NCBI RefSeq assembly: GCF_002005425.1
Contig: NZ_CP019704.1
Span: 2,376,001 to 2,440,000, forward strand
Direction of reading: 5' to 3'
Source of the DNA: Polaribacter sp. BM10
GTDB lineage: Bacteria > Bacteroidota > Bacteroidia > Flavobacteriales > Flavobacteriaceae
Length of the DNA: 64,000 nucleotides
Shown: positions 41,771 to 51,367 of the stretch, in pieces
Layout: each line of letters begins with the position of its first letter
Numbering within the stretch: position 1 is the stretch's first letter
Program-made: the position numbers and the translations under genes
Notes under the pieces: model-generated
What the model was told of the DNA's origin: nothing
The model's database searches: none
What the model saw: the letters and a program-made list of their open reading frames with translations, nothing else

Positions 41771-43357
41771 TTATTTTAAAGTAGGAGAATAGTTTGTTGG
41801 GAAATCATCTGCTTTTGCTAAACCATCTGTAGCAACAGTAAAATTACTACCATAAGTAGCATCTATTGCCGCTAAAACTTTATTAGCCATTAAAGCATAA
41901 CCTCTACCAGTTAAATGAATACCATCTAAACTAACTAAACCACCTGTAACTAAAGAAGGTGTTAATGTATATCTATCAAACTTAATACCACCAGCTGCTT
42001 CACTTAAAATTGCATTTAAGTCTACTAAACCTAAACCTTTTGCAGAAGCAACACTTGTAATTGTAGCATTATAACCGTCTGTAGCTGTTTTTATTTCTAA
42101 TTGTTCTTGCGGAGTTAACACCCATTTATCACCTAAAGGAAGCGTAACACCTTCTGCAGAAAATTGACCGGCTAAAGTAGCTGGTAAAAGACCGTTACTT
42201 TGAGCTATTAAAGCACCAGCAGCTGTCATATTAACTGTACCAATTACAGAACTACTTGGTAATACAAATAAATCTGCAGATGTTGCAGCTCTAGCTTGTC
42301 CGTATTGCTGTCCTAATAATGAAGCAACTAAAGGAGCTGCCTGTTCTGGTAAGCCAAGAGACTGTACAAAAGGTACAAAAGTTGGGCTTGCTGCTAAAGT
42401 AGTTGTAATTGCGGCAGATAAATCTGTTGCATCTTCATCAAAAATTACAACTGCGTTTGTTTCAGTTTCAGAAAATACAATTGCACGTTCTGGTTCTCCT
42501 GCACCAACATAAATTTGGTTAACTGCACCATAAACAGAGTTTAATAAAGGTATTTGAGCCTTTAAAGTAGCATCCGAAGGATCTAAAGGATTGTAAGGAA
42601 CTGTGGTAAAGTGAGGTAATAAAGTAATATCTGGTACTGTTGCTAAAACACCTTTAGCTCCGTTTGCTGTTAAAGCATTTACCATTCCGTTAAAAGAAGC
42701 ATCAAAAGTTGCCGCTGGTGTAATCATATCCGATCCATCACCACCAGAAGTTGCATAACCTAAAACATCATTTCCTCCAACCTCAGATAGTGTAAAAAAT
42801 GTTGGGTTCGTAGCAACTGCATCACTTAAAACAGAAGCTGAAGCGCTAGAAGCCATTCTTCCAAAATATGGATTTGCAGCACCATAACCAGGAAAAGTTA
42901 AATGAAAACTTTTTGCACCAGGAATTCCGAAATTATGAAATGAAGTTCCGCTTGCTCTAACACCTAAACTAGTTGTTGGTGTATCTGTTAATCTTGTTGG
43001 TCCTACACCGTTAAAATATAATCTTGGTGGTTGTACCGCTGTTCCTCCTAAAACAAAACCTCCAATATTATCTTCCATTAATGGTTGGTTAAAATCACCA
43101 CCACCAACTACACTAAATTTTGAGGCTAATGTATTCGGAAATGAATTTTCTTGTGCTTTTATAAAAAGTGCACCGTCTGTAAAACCTGCAGTAAAAGAAG
43201 CTCCTACTGCTACATAGTTAGAAAAATCTACACCATTAGCATCAATTTGCACAACTGGTCCTGTTTCTTCTACAATTGGATCTAAATCGTTATTTACATC
43301 ACAAGATGTAATACCAATTGATAAAAGTAATAATCCTATATATTTATAATTCTTCAT
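41771..43357 (-). CDS. SGNH/GDSL-hydrolase family lipoprotein
   Basis: 528 residues. Lipobox ITSC (Cys19). Block I is VAVGASFTAG (Ser54): the usual Asp of GDS is Ala here, as in many Bacteroidota members. Block III appears as VGGNDVLGY and the C-terminal D-x-x-H as LDGIHLTGRGY. The protein is rich in Ala, Thr and Pro between these blocks, longer than a single SGNH fold. It follows the TonB receptor gene after 18 bases and is presumably its surface partner in capturing or cleaving an ester/lipid substrate; this is inference from the pairing. Confidence 0.82.
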   Translation of the reverse strand: MKNYKYIGLLLLSIGITSCDVNNDLDPIVEETGPVVQIDANGVDFSNYVAVGASFTAGFTDGALFIKAQENSFPNTLASKFSVVGGGDFNQPLMEDNIGGFVLGGTAVQPPRLYFNGVGPTRLTDTPTTSLGVRASGTSFHNFGIPGAKSFHLTFPGYGAANPYFGRMASSASASVLSDAVATNPTFFTLSEVGGNDVLGYATSGGDGSDMITPAATFDASFNGMVNALTANGAKGVLATVPDITLLPHFTTVPYNPLDPSDATLKAQIPLLNSVYGAVNQIYVGAGEPERAIVFSETETNAVVIFDEDATDLSAAITTTLAASPTFVPFVQSLGLPEQAAPLVASLLGQQYGQARAATSADLFVLPSSSVIGTVNMTAAGALIAQSNGLLPATLAGQFSAEGVTLPLGDKWVLTPQEQLEIKTATDGYNATITSVASAKGLGLVDLNAILSEAAGGIKFDRYTLTPSLVTGGLVSLDGIHLTGRGYALMANKVLAAIDATYGSNFTVATDGLAKADDFPTNYSPTLK

Positions 43358-43375
43358 ATAATATCGTATTTTTTA

Positions 43376-46093
43376 TTAGTTATTAATTGTCCAAGAAATG
43401 TAGTATTGAGAACCAATGGCTCCAACTCCTGGCGCACTAAAATATTCTTTACCACCTAAGTTAGCACCACCTAACTTAAATACAGATTTAATACTTGGTA
43501 CAGAATAGTTAATTTGAGCATCTATTAAAGTTCTAGACTCGATAGTAGCATCTAAGAAGGTAGATTCCCATAAGTAATCTCCTTGCCATCTTGCATTAAT
43601 ATTAAAACCAAAGTTTTCAAATAAATTTGGATTTCCAAACTGTAATTTTACTTTGTGCTCTGGTGTATTAAAACCAGCTTCAAAGTCTGGATCTGAAGAT
43701 TGATCAAAATCGAACTTAGCATAAGTATAATTTACACCTAAATCGAAACCGTTTAAAATTTTTGTATTTAAACCTAAAGAAGCACCATAAGAACTAATAT
43801 CTGCTGTTGTATTTGTATACACTTGAAAAGCTTTAAAATCTCCGTTTTGAAGTGCTAATAAAGACAAACTGTTATCTCCTACTGTACCGTAAAAAGGAAC
43901 TAAAACATTTTTACCAGAGATAAAATTATTATAACTGTTGTAGTATGCACTTAAATCTACAGTAATTCTAGATTCACCAGTATTTACTAAACCTCTATAT
44001 CCTAATTCGAAAGCAGTAACTTCTTCTGGCTTTACTAATGGTGCTGCAGAAGCTGCAGGTGCCCCATTTTGAACTGAACTAGCAGAAAAAGAATTTTCGT
44101 ATGCTAATCTACCAGAAAGTGTAGTTGTAGAACCACCAACTAATGGTTGTCCTGCAGTACTTACATTTAAAGGAGAACTTGTATATCTATCTAAATTATC
44201 TGGTGCAGAACCTACTAAAATTGCAGCACCTGCATCTAAACCAATATATTGATCTTGAGTTGTTGGGTTTCTAAATCCTTTTTGAAAAGAAGCTCTAAAG
44301 TTATCATTCTTATTCTCTCCGGCAGCATATGCTAAAGATATTCTTGGAGAAAAGTTTCCGTCGAAGTTTTGTGCTTTATCATAACGAATAGAAGCTGTAA
44401 ACTTTAAACGATCTTCTTCTAAAAACTTTTTCTGCATTTGAGTGTAAACACCAAATTCATCATAATCTATAGCGCCATCATAATCTGTAAAAATACTACC
44501 ATTAGAATTTAAAGAATATCTTCTGTAAGAACCACCAACTTGAAATTCTGCCCAATCGATTAGATCTTGAAAATTGTAGTTTAAATCACTATGGTATAAT
44601 TTAGTTTGATCTTGAAATCTAGCACCTGTAACTAAGTTTGGATCTGCAGTAACTTGGTCGAATGCAGATTGAAACTCGCTAGTACCAGGAATTAAACGTC
44701 CAGTATCTGCTGCCGCTCTTGCTGCCGCATGAGAACCTGTTACTAAATAAGTACCTGCATACTGCGTAAACCAATCTTGATCTGATTTCCATTTTCTGTT
44801 AATGTTAATTGCAGCAAAACGAGAATCGTAAGAGTTACCTGCGTCTTCTGTTGTCACATAACCTCTAACAAAGAAGTTTTTCCCTTTTAACTCTAATTTT
44901 TGTTGCGCTAAATAAAAGTCTCTAATATTATATCTGTTTGCACCTTGATAAATTGTGTTACCTACACCAAACTTAGAGTTAAAAATTAATTCTAATCTAT
45001 CATCTCCAAAAGGACGGTAATGTAAAGCTGTATTTAATTTAACACTTTTTGCTTCATAATCTTTCATTAAATCTACTTCTTGGTAACCCGTTCTACTAAC
45101 TCTACCAACAGCACCACCTAAATCAACAGCAACCTCGTCACCATAAATATTTAAACCATCATAATCGTTAATAGATCTATCTCCTACAGCGTATTTACCG
45201 TTTGCTGTATTTCTATAATCTGTTGCATACCATTCTGTACCTTTTAGATAAGAAAGAGACGCTTTTGCTGCCAATTTATCAGAAAAAGCATATGCCATTC
45301 TAATACTTACATCATGAAAACTATTGTCTCCTGCTGCTTTTTGGCTTGTTAAACCGTATTTATAAGAAAAACTGATTCCTTGATCGTTAAAAGGGCTTCT
45401 ACTTGTCATGAACATAATACCGTTAAATGCATTTGCACCATATAATGCAGAAGAAGCTCCTGGTAATAATTCAACTGTATTTACGTCTAACTCAGACATT
45501 CCTAAAAGGTTACCAATTGCAAAGTTTAATGCTGGCGAAGAATTATCCATACCATCTACTAATTGCATAAAACGTGTATTTGCAAATGTTGCAAAACCTC
45601 TAGTGTTTACAGATTTAAATGTTAAACTGTTTGTATTAACATCTACACCTTTTAAGTTTTCTAACCCATCGTAAAAAGATGGTGCAGAAGTGTTTTTAAT
45701 AGCTCTTGCATCTAGTCTTTCTACAGTAACCGGAGACTCCATAATACGTTCTGGCGTTCTAGAAGCAGATACTACAATTTCATCTAAAGATGTTTCATTT
45801 TCTGTTAAAGAAACAGTAACTTTTTGATTGTTTTTTGTTACCTCTATCTTTTCCATTTTGTAACCTAATACAGAAACTTCTATAGTAAACGGCGGATTAT
45901 CTGAAACTTTTAGCACAAAATTTCCATCAAAATCTGTATTAGTACCTACAGCTTTATTTTCAATTTTAATATTTGCACCTGGAAGTGTCTCTCCTGTTTT
46001 TGCATCTTTAACTGTACCAGTTACTGTGGTTTGTGCAACCATAGTAATGCTGCTAAAAGCTATAAATGCAATTAGTAAAATCTTTTTTATCAT
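43376..46093 (-). CDS. TonB-dependent receptor
   Basis: 905 residues. Signal peptide (MIKKILLIAFIAFSSITMVAQ), carboxypeptidase-regulatory-like domain about 22-105 (GTVKDAKTGETLPGANIKI), plug about 110-235 (ELLPGASSALYGANAFNGIM), then a 22-strand barrel ending YISWTINN. Outer-membrane importer energised by TonB. It lacks a SusD partner; the SGNH lipoprotein gene follows on the same strand, so lipid- or ester-type substrate uptake is possible. No regulator lies next to it. Confidence 0.92.
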   Translation of the reverse strand: MIKKILLIAFIAFSSITMVAQTTVTGTVKDAKTGETLPGANIKIENKAVGTNTDFDGNFVLKVSDNPPFTIEVSVLGYKMEKIEVTKNNQKVTVSLTENETSLDEIVVSASRTPERIMESPVTVERLDARAIKNTSAPSFYDGLENLKGVDVNTNSLTFKSVNTRGFATFANTRFMQLVDGMDNSSPALNFAIGNLLGMSELDVNTVELLPGASSALYGANAFNGIMFMTSRSPFNDQGISFSYKYGLTSQKAAGDNSFHDVSIRMAYAFSDKLAAKASLSYLKGTEWYATDYRNTANGKYAVGDRSINDYDGLNIYGDEVAVDLGGAVGRVSRTGYQEVDLMKDYEAKSVKLNTALHYRPFGDDRLELIFNSKFGVGNTIYQGANRYNIRDFYLAQQKLELKGKNFFVRGYVTTEDAGNSYDSRFAAININRKWKSDQDWFTQYAGTYLVTGSHAAARAAADTGRLIPGTSEFQSAFDQVTADPNLVTGARFQDQTKLYHSDLNYNFQDLIDWAEFQVGGSYRRYSLNSNGSIFTDYDGAIDYDEFGVYTQMQKKFLEEDRLKFTASIRYDKAQNFDGNFSPRISLAYAAGENKNDNFRASFQKGFRNPTTQDQYIGLDAGAAILVGSAPDNLDRYTSSPLNVSTAGQPLVGGSTTTLSGRLAYENSFSASSVQNGAPAASAAPLVKPEEVTAFELGYRGLVNTGESRITVDLSAYYNSYNNFISGKNVLVPFYGTVGDNSLSLLALQNGDFKAFQVYTNTTADISSYGASLGLNTKILNGFDLGVNYTYAKFDFDQSSDPDFEAGFNTPEHKVKLQFGNPNLFENFGFNINARWQGDYLWESTFLDATIESRTLIDAQINYSVPSIKSVFKLGGANLGGKEYFSAPGVGAIGSQYYISWTINN

Positions 46094-46255
46094 AATTTGA
46101 ATTAATTTGTTAACTAATATGCAAAATACAATTTTTTTTGAATTATTTATTATTTGGGTGTCAATTTTATGTAATCAATAAAAAATAGGTATAAAAATAA
46201 GGTATCTAACATTCGAAAAAATTATTTTTCTATGAATTTAAACATTCAGAAATTG

Positions 46256-46263
46256 TACATTTG
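46256..46263 (+). promoter_or_regulatory. -7 element of ribF
   Basis: TACATTTG, 22 bases before the TTG start of ribF. Confidence 0.55.
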
Positions 46264-46285
46264 TTACTATTAAAATTAGATCCGC

Positions 46286-47224
46286 TTGAAGGTAGTTAAT
46301 GATATTGCAAATTTCTCTACAAACGAAAAAACTTTTGTAACAATTGGTACTTTTGATGGTGTTCATTTTGGGCATCAGAAAATATTAGAAAAACTAGTAT
46401 CTGAAGCAAAAAATGCTGGAAAAAAATCTGTTTTACTTACTTTTTTTCCGCATCCAAGAATGGTTTTACAAAAAGATGCAACCATTGAGTTGATAAATAC
46501 TATTGACGAACGCGCAAAATTATTAGAAAAAACAGGTTTAGACTACTTAATTATTCATCCTTTTAGTAAAAAATTTTCTAGAACTACAGCTTTAGAGTTT
46601 GTAAGAGATATTTTAGTGAACACTTTTAATATTTCTAAATTAATTATCGGCTACGATCATCATTTTGGTAAAAATAGAGAAGGTAATATAGAGCAATTAA
46701 CAGAATATAGCCATTTATATGATTTTACGGTTGAAGAAATTCCAGCTCAAGATATAGATGATGTTTCTGTAAGTTCTACAAAAATTAGACGCGCTTTACA
46801 TGCTGGTAATTTAAAAACAGCCAACAACTATTTAGGCTATAATTTTTTATTGAATGGTAAAGTTGTAAATGGCAAAAAATTAGGCGGTAAAATTGGTTTT
46901 CCTACGGCAAATTTAGACGTTAAAGAGACCTATAAATTAATACCAAAAACAGGTGTTTACGTTGTAAAGTCTATTATAAACTCTAAAACAATTTTTGGTA
47001 TGATGAATATTGGTAACAGGCCAACTGTTAACGGAAATCATCAAACAATAGAAGTACATTTTTTTGATTTTAACGAAGATTTGTACGACAAAAATTTAAC
47101 AGTAGCATTGATTTATTTTCTAAGAGATGAACACAAATTCGATTCGATAGAACACTTAATTCTTCAACTAAAAAAAGACGAAGAAACTGCCCGAGATTAC
47201 ATCAAAAATAATTGTAAATTGTAG
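46286..47224 (+). CDS. ribF: Bifunctional riboflavin kinase / FAD synthase
   Basis: 312 residues from a TTG start, chosen because the N-terminus aligns with family starts (xKVVNDIANF..., then TIGTFDGVHFGH at 19-30); no ATG lies nearby. N-terminal nucleotidyltransferase with GTFDGVHFGH and YDHHFGKNREG; C-terminal flavokinase with GKKLGGKIGFPTANL. It makes FMN and FAD in the cytosol. Single gene with its own promoter, upstream of serS. Confidence 0.95.
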   Translation: MKVVNDIANFSTNEKTFVTIGTFDGVHFGHQKILEKLVSEAKNAGKKSVLLTFFPHPRMVLQKDATIELINTIDERAKLLEKTGLDYLIIHPFSKKFSRTTALEFVRDILVNTFNISKLIIGYDHHFGKNREGNIEQLTEYSHLYDFTVEEIPAQDIDDVSVSSTKIRRALHAGNLKTANNYLGYNFLLNGKVVNGKKLGGKIGFPTANLDVKETYKLIPKTGVYVVKSIINSKTIFGMMNIGNRPTVNGNHQTIEVHFFDFNEDLYDKNLTVALIYFLRDEHKFDSIEHLILQLKKDEETARDYIKNNCKL

Positions 47225-47314
47225 TAATTATCAATTTATTTATTACAAAATAATTCTCCTTTTTAAGTACACTTATTTATTTACGAATTCGTGGTAAAAC
47301 TACAGCACAAATTA

Positions 47315-47322
47315 TATATTTG
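47315..47322 (+). promoter_or_regulatory. -7 element of serS
   Basis: TATATTTG, 22 bases before the ATG at 47345. Confidence 0.6.
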
Positions 47323-47344
47323 CATTTCATAATTCATAGAAAAT

Positions 47345-48619
47345 ATGTTACAAGTACAATTTATTAGAGACAACAAAGAAACTGTTTTAAAGGGTTTAGC
47401 AAAACGTAATTTTGCAAACGCAGAAACAATTGTAGAACAAGTTTTATCGGCAGATGAAAACAGAAGAGCAGCGCAAGTTTCTCTTGATAACACTTTGGCC
47501 GAATCTAATAAATTATCCAAAGAAATTGGTGGTCTTTTTAAGTCTGGTGAAGTTGATAAAGCAAATGTTTTAAAAGAAAAAACTAGTCAATTAAAAGAAC
47601 AGTCTAAAGAATTAACAGAAAAATTAGCTGCTTTTTCTGATGAATTACAAGGTTTGTTATATCAAATACCAAACGTACCTCATACTTCTGTAAAAGCAGG
47701 GAATTCTGAAGAAGACAATGAAAATATTTTTAGCGAAGGCACAATACCTAATTTAGGTAAAAATGCTTTACCACATTGGGAGTTAGCTAAAAAATATGAT
47801 ATTATAGATTTTGAATTAGGAACCAAAATTGCTGGTGCTGGTTTTCCTGTTTACAAAGGTAAAGGGGCAAGATTACAGCGTGCTTTAATTAACTATTTTT
47901 TAGACAAAAATGTTAAAGCGGGTTATAAAGAAGTACAAGTGCCACATTTGGTAAATACAGATTCTGCAACTGCAACTGGGCAATTACCAGATAAAGACGG
48001 ACAAATGTATCATTCTACAGTTGATGATTTATATTTAATACCAACTGCAGAAGTGCCAATTACCAATATGTTTCGTGGTAATTTATTACAAGAAACAGAC
48101 TTCCCTATAACTGTAACGGGGTATACGCCGTGTTTTAGAAGAGAAGCTGGTAGTTATGGCGCACATGTGCGTGGTTTAAACAGGTTGCACCAATTTGATA
48201 AAGTAGAAATTGTGCGCATAGAACATCCAGAGAATTCTTACAATGCTTTAAACGGAATGGTAGAGCATATTAAAGATATTTTAAGAGAACTAAAATTACC
48301 TTACAGAATTTTACGTTTGTGTGGTGGCGATACAGGTTTTACATCTGCATTAACTTTTGATTTTGAATTGTTTTCTACAGCACAAGACCGTTGGTTAGAA
48401 ATTAGTTCTGCTTCTAATTTCGAAACATTTCAAGCAAATAGATTAAAACTACGTTTTAAAAATAAAGAAGGTAAAAGCGAATTAGCACACACTCTTAACG
48501 GTAGTTCTTTAGCTTTACCTAGAGTTTTAGCAGGTATTTTAGAAAATTACCAAACTGCAGACGGAATTAAAATACCAGATGTTTTAGTACCTTATTGTGG
48601 TTTTGATATGATAAATTAA
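47345..48619 (+). CDS. serS: Seryl-tRNA synthetase
   Basis: 424 residues. N-terminal coiled-coil arm (residues 25-105, rich in Lys/Glu/Leu), then the class II core with motif 2 FRREAGSYGAHVRGLNRLHQF split around residue 265-285 and motif 3 near NGSSLALPRVLAGILENYQ. Charges tRNA-Ser (and tRNA-Sec) in the cytosol. The start has a normal -7 element 22 bases upstream. Confidence 0.97.
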   Translation: MLQVQFIRDNKETVLKGLAKRNFANAETIVEQVLSADENRRAAQVSLDNTLAESNKLSKEIGGLFKSGEVDKANVLKEKTSQLKEQSKELTEKLAAFSDELQGLLYQIPNVPHTSVKAGNSEEDNENIFSEGTIPNLGKNALPHWELAKKYDIIDFELGTKIAGAGFPVYKGKGARLQRALINYFLDKNVKAGYKEVQVPHLVNTDSATATGQLPDKDGQMYHSTVDDLYLIPTAEVPITNMFRGNLLQETDFPITVTGYTPCFRREAGSYGAHVRGLNRLHQFDKVEIVRIEHPENSYNALNGMVEHIKDILRELKLPYRILRLCGGDTGFTSALTFDFELFSTAQDRWLEISSASNFETFQANRLKLRFKNKEGKSELAHTLNGSSLALPRVLAGILENYQTADGIKIPDVLVPYCGFDMIN

Positions 48620-48636
48620 TTTTAATACAACGTATT

Positions 48637-48705
48637 TAGTTTCGGTTTGCAGTTCTTAATCATCTTTAGATAAAATTTAACTGTAAACTGATACTGAAAA
48701 CGAAC
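48637..48705 (+). repeat. Degenerate hairpin repeat of the CAGT/ACTG type
   Basis: TTTCGGTTTGCAGTT on the left pairs imperfectly with AACTGTAAACTGATACTGAAA on the right. Worn relative of the element at 35727-35785. Confidence 0.45.
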
Positions 48706-48849
48706 CTAGTTAGCAATAACAGCTACCATTAGTCTTTTATATTTATTCATTTCTACTAAGGCATTTAAGTAAGCACTTATTTGTCCTTTTTGCATAAACT
48801 CTATAGAGTTTCTTTTTGCAGCTTCGTATTGGGTAGAAAAAGTTTTCAT
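48706..48849 (-). CDS. 47-residue conserved-looking small protein
   Basis: ATG at 48847-48849 to TAG at 48706-48708. The peptide is amphipathic and helical-looking (MKTFSTQYEAAKRNSIEFM, then GQISAYLNALVEMNKYKRLM and a hydrophobic tail), with no Cys. I believe similar 45-50 residue proteins occur in Flavobacteriaceae, but have no name for them. It sits alone on the reverse strand between serS and the TPR gene, its stop adjoining a degenerate repeat. Confidence 0.6.
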   Translation of the reverse strand: MKTFSTQYEAAKRNSIEFMQKGQISAYLNALVEMNKYKRLMVAVIAN

Positions 48850-48961
48850 AATTTTAAGTTTTAATTAGTTATTATATCCTATAGACAAGTTTTGTGCCAA
48901 AATGTTACAAAGAAGATGTAAAATACGTTTGGTTTAATAAAAAATTAACATAAATCTTAAG

Positions 48962-48969
48962 TATCTTTG
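48962..48969 (+). promoter_or_regulatory. -7 element of the TPR-protein gene
   Basis: TATCTTTG ends 6 bases before the ATG at 48976, predicting an mRNA with almost no leader. Confidence 0.55.
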
Positions 48970-48975
48970 ATTTTG

Positions 48976-50799
48976 ATGAAGAGAATATTTCTACTTATTT
49001 TTCTAGCAATTAACACCTTAGCAGTGTCACAAAACAAAGTGCAAACAAATGCTAAAAATAATTACCTCTTAGCAGAAAATTATTATCGAGAAGGTGCTTA
49101 TGAAAAAGCTACACAAATTTATAAGAAACTTTATACTTCTAGCCCTTTTAATACAACATATTTAAGTAGATTAATTTCTTGTTACCAAGAAACAGATCAA
49201 TTTATTTTAGCTGAAAACTTATTAAAAAGCAGAATTAAAGCGAACAAAAGTCAGGCATATTTATATGTTTATTTAGGTTATAATTATCAAAGACAACAAC
49301 AAACAGAAAAAGCATCAGAAAATTATAAACTAGCGTTAAATTCTTTAGATAAAATGCCTTCTTATGGCGGAATAATAGGACGCTTGTTTAAAGAATATAA
49401 TCTACTTGATAATGCAATTTTGGCGTATGAAAAAGCCATGGAAGCTAACAAAAACGCAAATTATAATTTTCAAATAGCTCAAATTTATGGTGAAAAAGGC
49501 GATTTTAAAAAAATGTTTGAATCGTACATAGATTTGGTTGATAAAAATGAACAATATTTCGACCTTGTACAAAGATATACTAGCAAATACATTACAGATG
49601 ATGCAGAAAATGAGGCTAACATTTTATTTAGAAAAACACTTTTAAGAAAATCTGCTAGTAACCCAAAAGATGTTTGGAATGTTTTGTTAAGTTGGCTTTT
49701 TACACAACAAAAAGACTATAACAAAGCCTTTATACAAGAAAATGCGCTTTACCAAAGAAATACGCAAGATCTAGGGGCAATTTTTACCTTAGGTAAAATT
49801 GCTTTCGAAAATAATTCTTATGAAGCTGCTAAACAGTGTTTCGATTTTATAGTAGAAAAATCATCTACCAAAAGCGAAACTATTAATGCACATTTATTTT
49901 TGATGAAAATTGCCATTGAAACTAACAATCCAGAAACAGAAAACCTTTTTAAAGATTTATTTTTAGTTTTTGGTAAAAACAGTTCAACTATAAAATTACA
50001 AGTTGCTTATGCAGATTATTTAACGTTTACAAAAAACGAACCTCAGCAAGCAAATACAGTTTTAGAAAAAGCTTTAAGTTATGCAAATTCAAAATTTGAT
50101 AAAGCAAGAATTAAACTAAAACTTGGCGACGTTCTTGTGTTTACTAACAAATTTAATAAAGCACTAATTTATTTTTCTCAGATTCAAACACAACTAAAAA
50201 ATCACGAATTAGCACAAGAAGCAAGGTTTAAAGTAGCTCAAACAAGTTATTTTAAAGGCGATTTCGAATGGGCAAAAGCACAATTAAAAGTTTTAAAAGG
50301 TTCTACAACACAATTAATTGCCAATGATGCCGTAAACCTTTTTTTAAAAATATCAGACAATGAACCTGTAGATTCTATTCCGTCTGGATTAAAGCAATTG
50401 GCAAAAGCAGAATTACTTGCTTTTCAAAATAAAGATAAAGCCGCATTATCAGAATTAAACTCTTTAATTACTAGAAAAGATATTTTTATAAATGGATTTA
50501 TTCCTAGCGAAGTAATCTATGATGATGTACTGTTTTTTAAGGCAAAACTTCTTATCAAACAAAAAAAATATGAAGAAGCAATAACTGCTTTAAATAAAAT
50601 TATAGCAGCAGATGATCAAGGTTTTTTAACAGATGATGTTTATTTTATGATGGCAGAAACCTATAACAATCATCTTAAAAACTCAGAAAAAGCACAAGAA
50701 TATTATCAAAAAATAATTTTCGATCACACGTCTAGTATCTATTTAGTAGATGCCAGAAAAAAGTTTAGAAAATTAAGAGGCGATAATGTTTCGCAATAA
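48976..50799 (+). CDS. Secreted tetratricopeptide-repeat protein
   Basis: 607 residues from the ATG at 48976 (a TTG at 48967 lies inside the -7 element). Signal peptide MKRIFLLIFLAINTLAVSQ, then roughly 12-14 TPR-like helical pairs over the whole length, e.g. NYYREGAYEKATQIYKKLY and YYQKIIFDHTSSIYLVDARKK at the C-terminus (BamD/YbgF-like end). A periplasmic scaffold or assembly factor is likely; no partner is visible. The DUF4286 gene follows after 27 bases. Confidence 0.82.
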   Translation: MKRIFLLIFLAINTLAVSQNKVQTNAKNNYLLAENYYREGAYEKATQIYKKLYTSSPFNTTYLSRLISCYQETDQFILAENLLKSRIKANKSQAYLYVYLGYNYQRQQQTEKASENYKLALNSLDKMPSYGGIIGRLFKEYNLLDNAILAYEKAMEANKNANYNFQIAQIYGEKGDFKKMFESYIDLVDKNEQYFDLVQRYTSKYITDDAENEANILFRKTLLRKSASNPKDVWNVLLSWLFTQQKDYNKAFIQENALYQRNTQDLGAIFTLGKIAFENNSYEAAKQCFDFIVEKSSTKSETINAHLFLMKIAIETNNPETENLFKDLFLVFGKNSSTIKLQVAYADYLTFTKNEPQQANTVLEKALSYANSKFDKARIKLKLGDVLVFTNKFNKALIYFSQIQTQLKNHELAQEARFKVAQTSYFKGDFEWAKAQLKVLKGSTTQLIANDAVNLFLKISDNEPVDSIPSGLKQLAKAELLAFQNKDKAALSELNSLITRKDIFINGFIPSEVIYDDVLFFKAKLLIKQKKYEEAITALNKIIAADDQGFLTDDVYFMMAETYNNHLKNSEKAQEYYQKIIFDHTSSIYLVDARKKFRKLRGDNVSQ

Positions 50800-50826
50800 A
50801 AAATCAATCACAATAAAAAATATAAA

Positions 50827-51156
50827 ATGTATATATATAACGTAACAGTAAACATAGATAACTCTGTGCATAACGAGTGGTTAACTTGGATAGAATCTCA
50901 TGTTGTAAAAGTTTTAGACACAGGTAAATTTACATCAGCAAAACTTACAGAAGTTTTAGTAGAAGAAGAAATGGGTGGTAAAACATATTCTATACAATAT
51001 ACTGCGGCGTCTAGAGAAGATTTAGAATCTTATTATAAAATAGATGCAGACAATTTACGTTTAGAGGCTCTAAAAAAGTTTGCAGATAAAATGTTAGCTT
51101 TTAGAACAGAATTAAAGATTGTAAAAGAGTTTTTTCCAACAAGTGTAAGCAATTAG
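50827..51156 (+). CDS. DUF4286 family protein
   Basis: 109 residues, cytosolic. Fits the DUF4286 family: IYNVTVNID near the start, W-L-x-W-I-E and FADKMLAFRTEL near the end. A ferredoxin-like (dimeric alpha-beta barrel) fold is likely. Function unknown. It commonly lies beside rsmA/ksgA in Flavobacteriia, as here. Confidence 0.88.
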   Translation: MYIYNVTVNIDNSVHNEWLTWIESHVVKVLDTGKFTSAKLTEVLVEEEMGGKTYSIQYTAASREDLESYYKIDADNLRLEALKKFADKMLAFRTELKIVKEFFPTSVSN

Positions 51157-51259
51157 ATGAATTTATTTTTTTATAGAAACAGAAGAGACTATTGCTGGTT
51201 TTCTAGTGGGTTTAGGTTTTGGTATACTTCTGCTTTCTTTCAATCTTAAAAAAGAATAA
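51157..51259 (+). pseudogene. Possible 33-residue membrane peptide with a one-base shift in a T7 run
   Basis: From the ATG at 51157 the frame is lost after five codons, but removing one T from the run 51166-51172 yields an unbroken peptide: MNLFF, then IETEETIAGF, LVGLGFGILLLSF and NLKKE, a single membrane helix with charged ends. It may be a broken gene, a base-call error or a slippage site. Confidence 0.35.
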
Positions 51260-51333
51260 AACAAGTATTATTTAAAGCGAAAAGAGCGTTTGTATAATTT
51301 TATAACTATATAAAAATTACGCCTTTTAAACTG

Positions 51334-51341
51334 TACCTTTG
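51334..51341 (+). promoter_or_regulatory. -7 element of rsmA
   Basis: TACCTTTG, 26 bases before the GTG start at 51368. Confidence 0.55.
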
Positions 51342-51367
51342 CCCTTAGAAAGATAAAAACAAAGATT

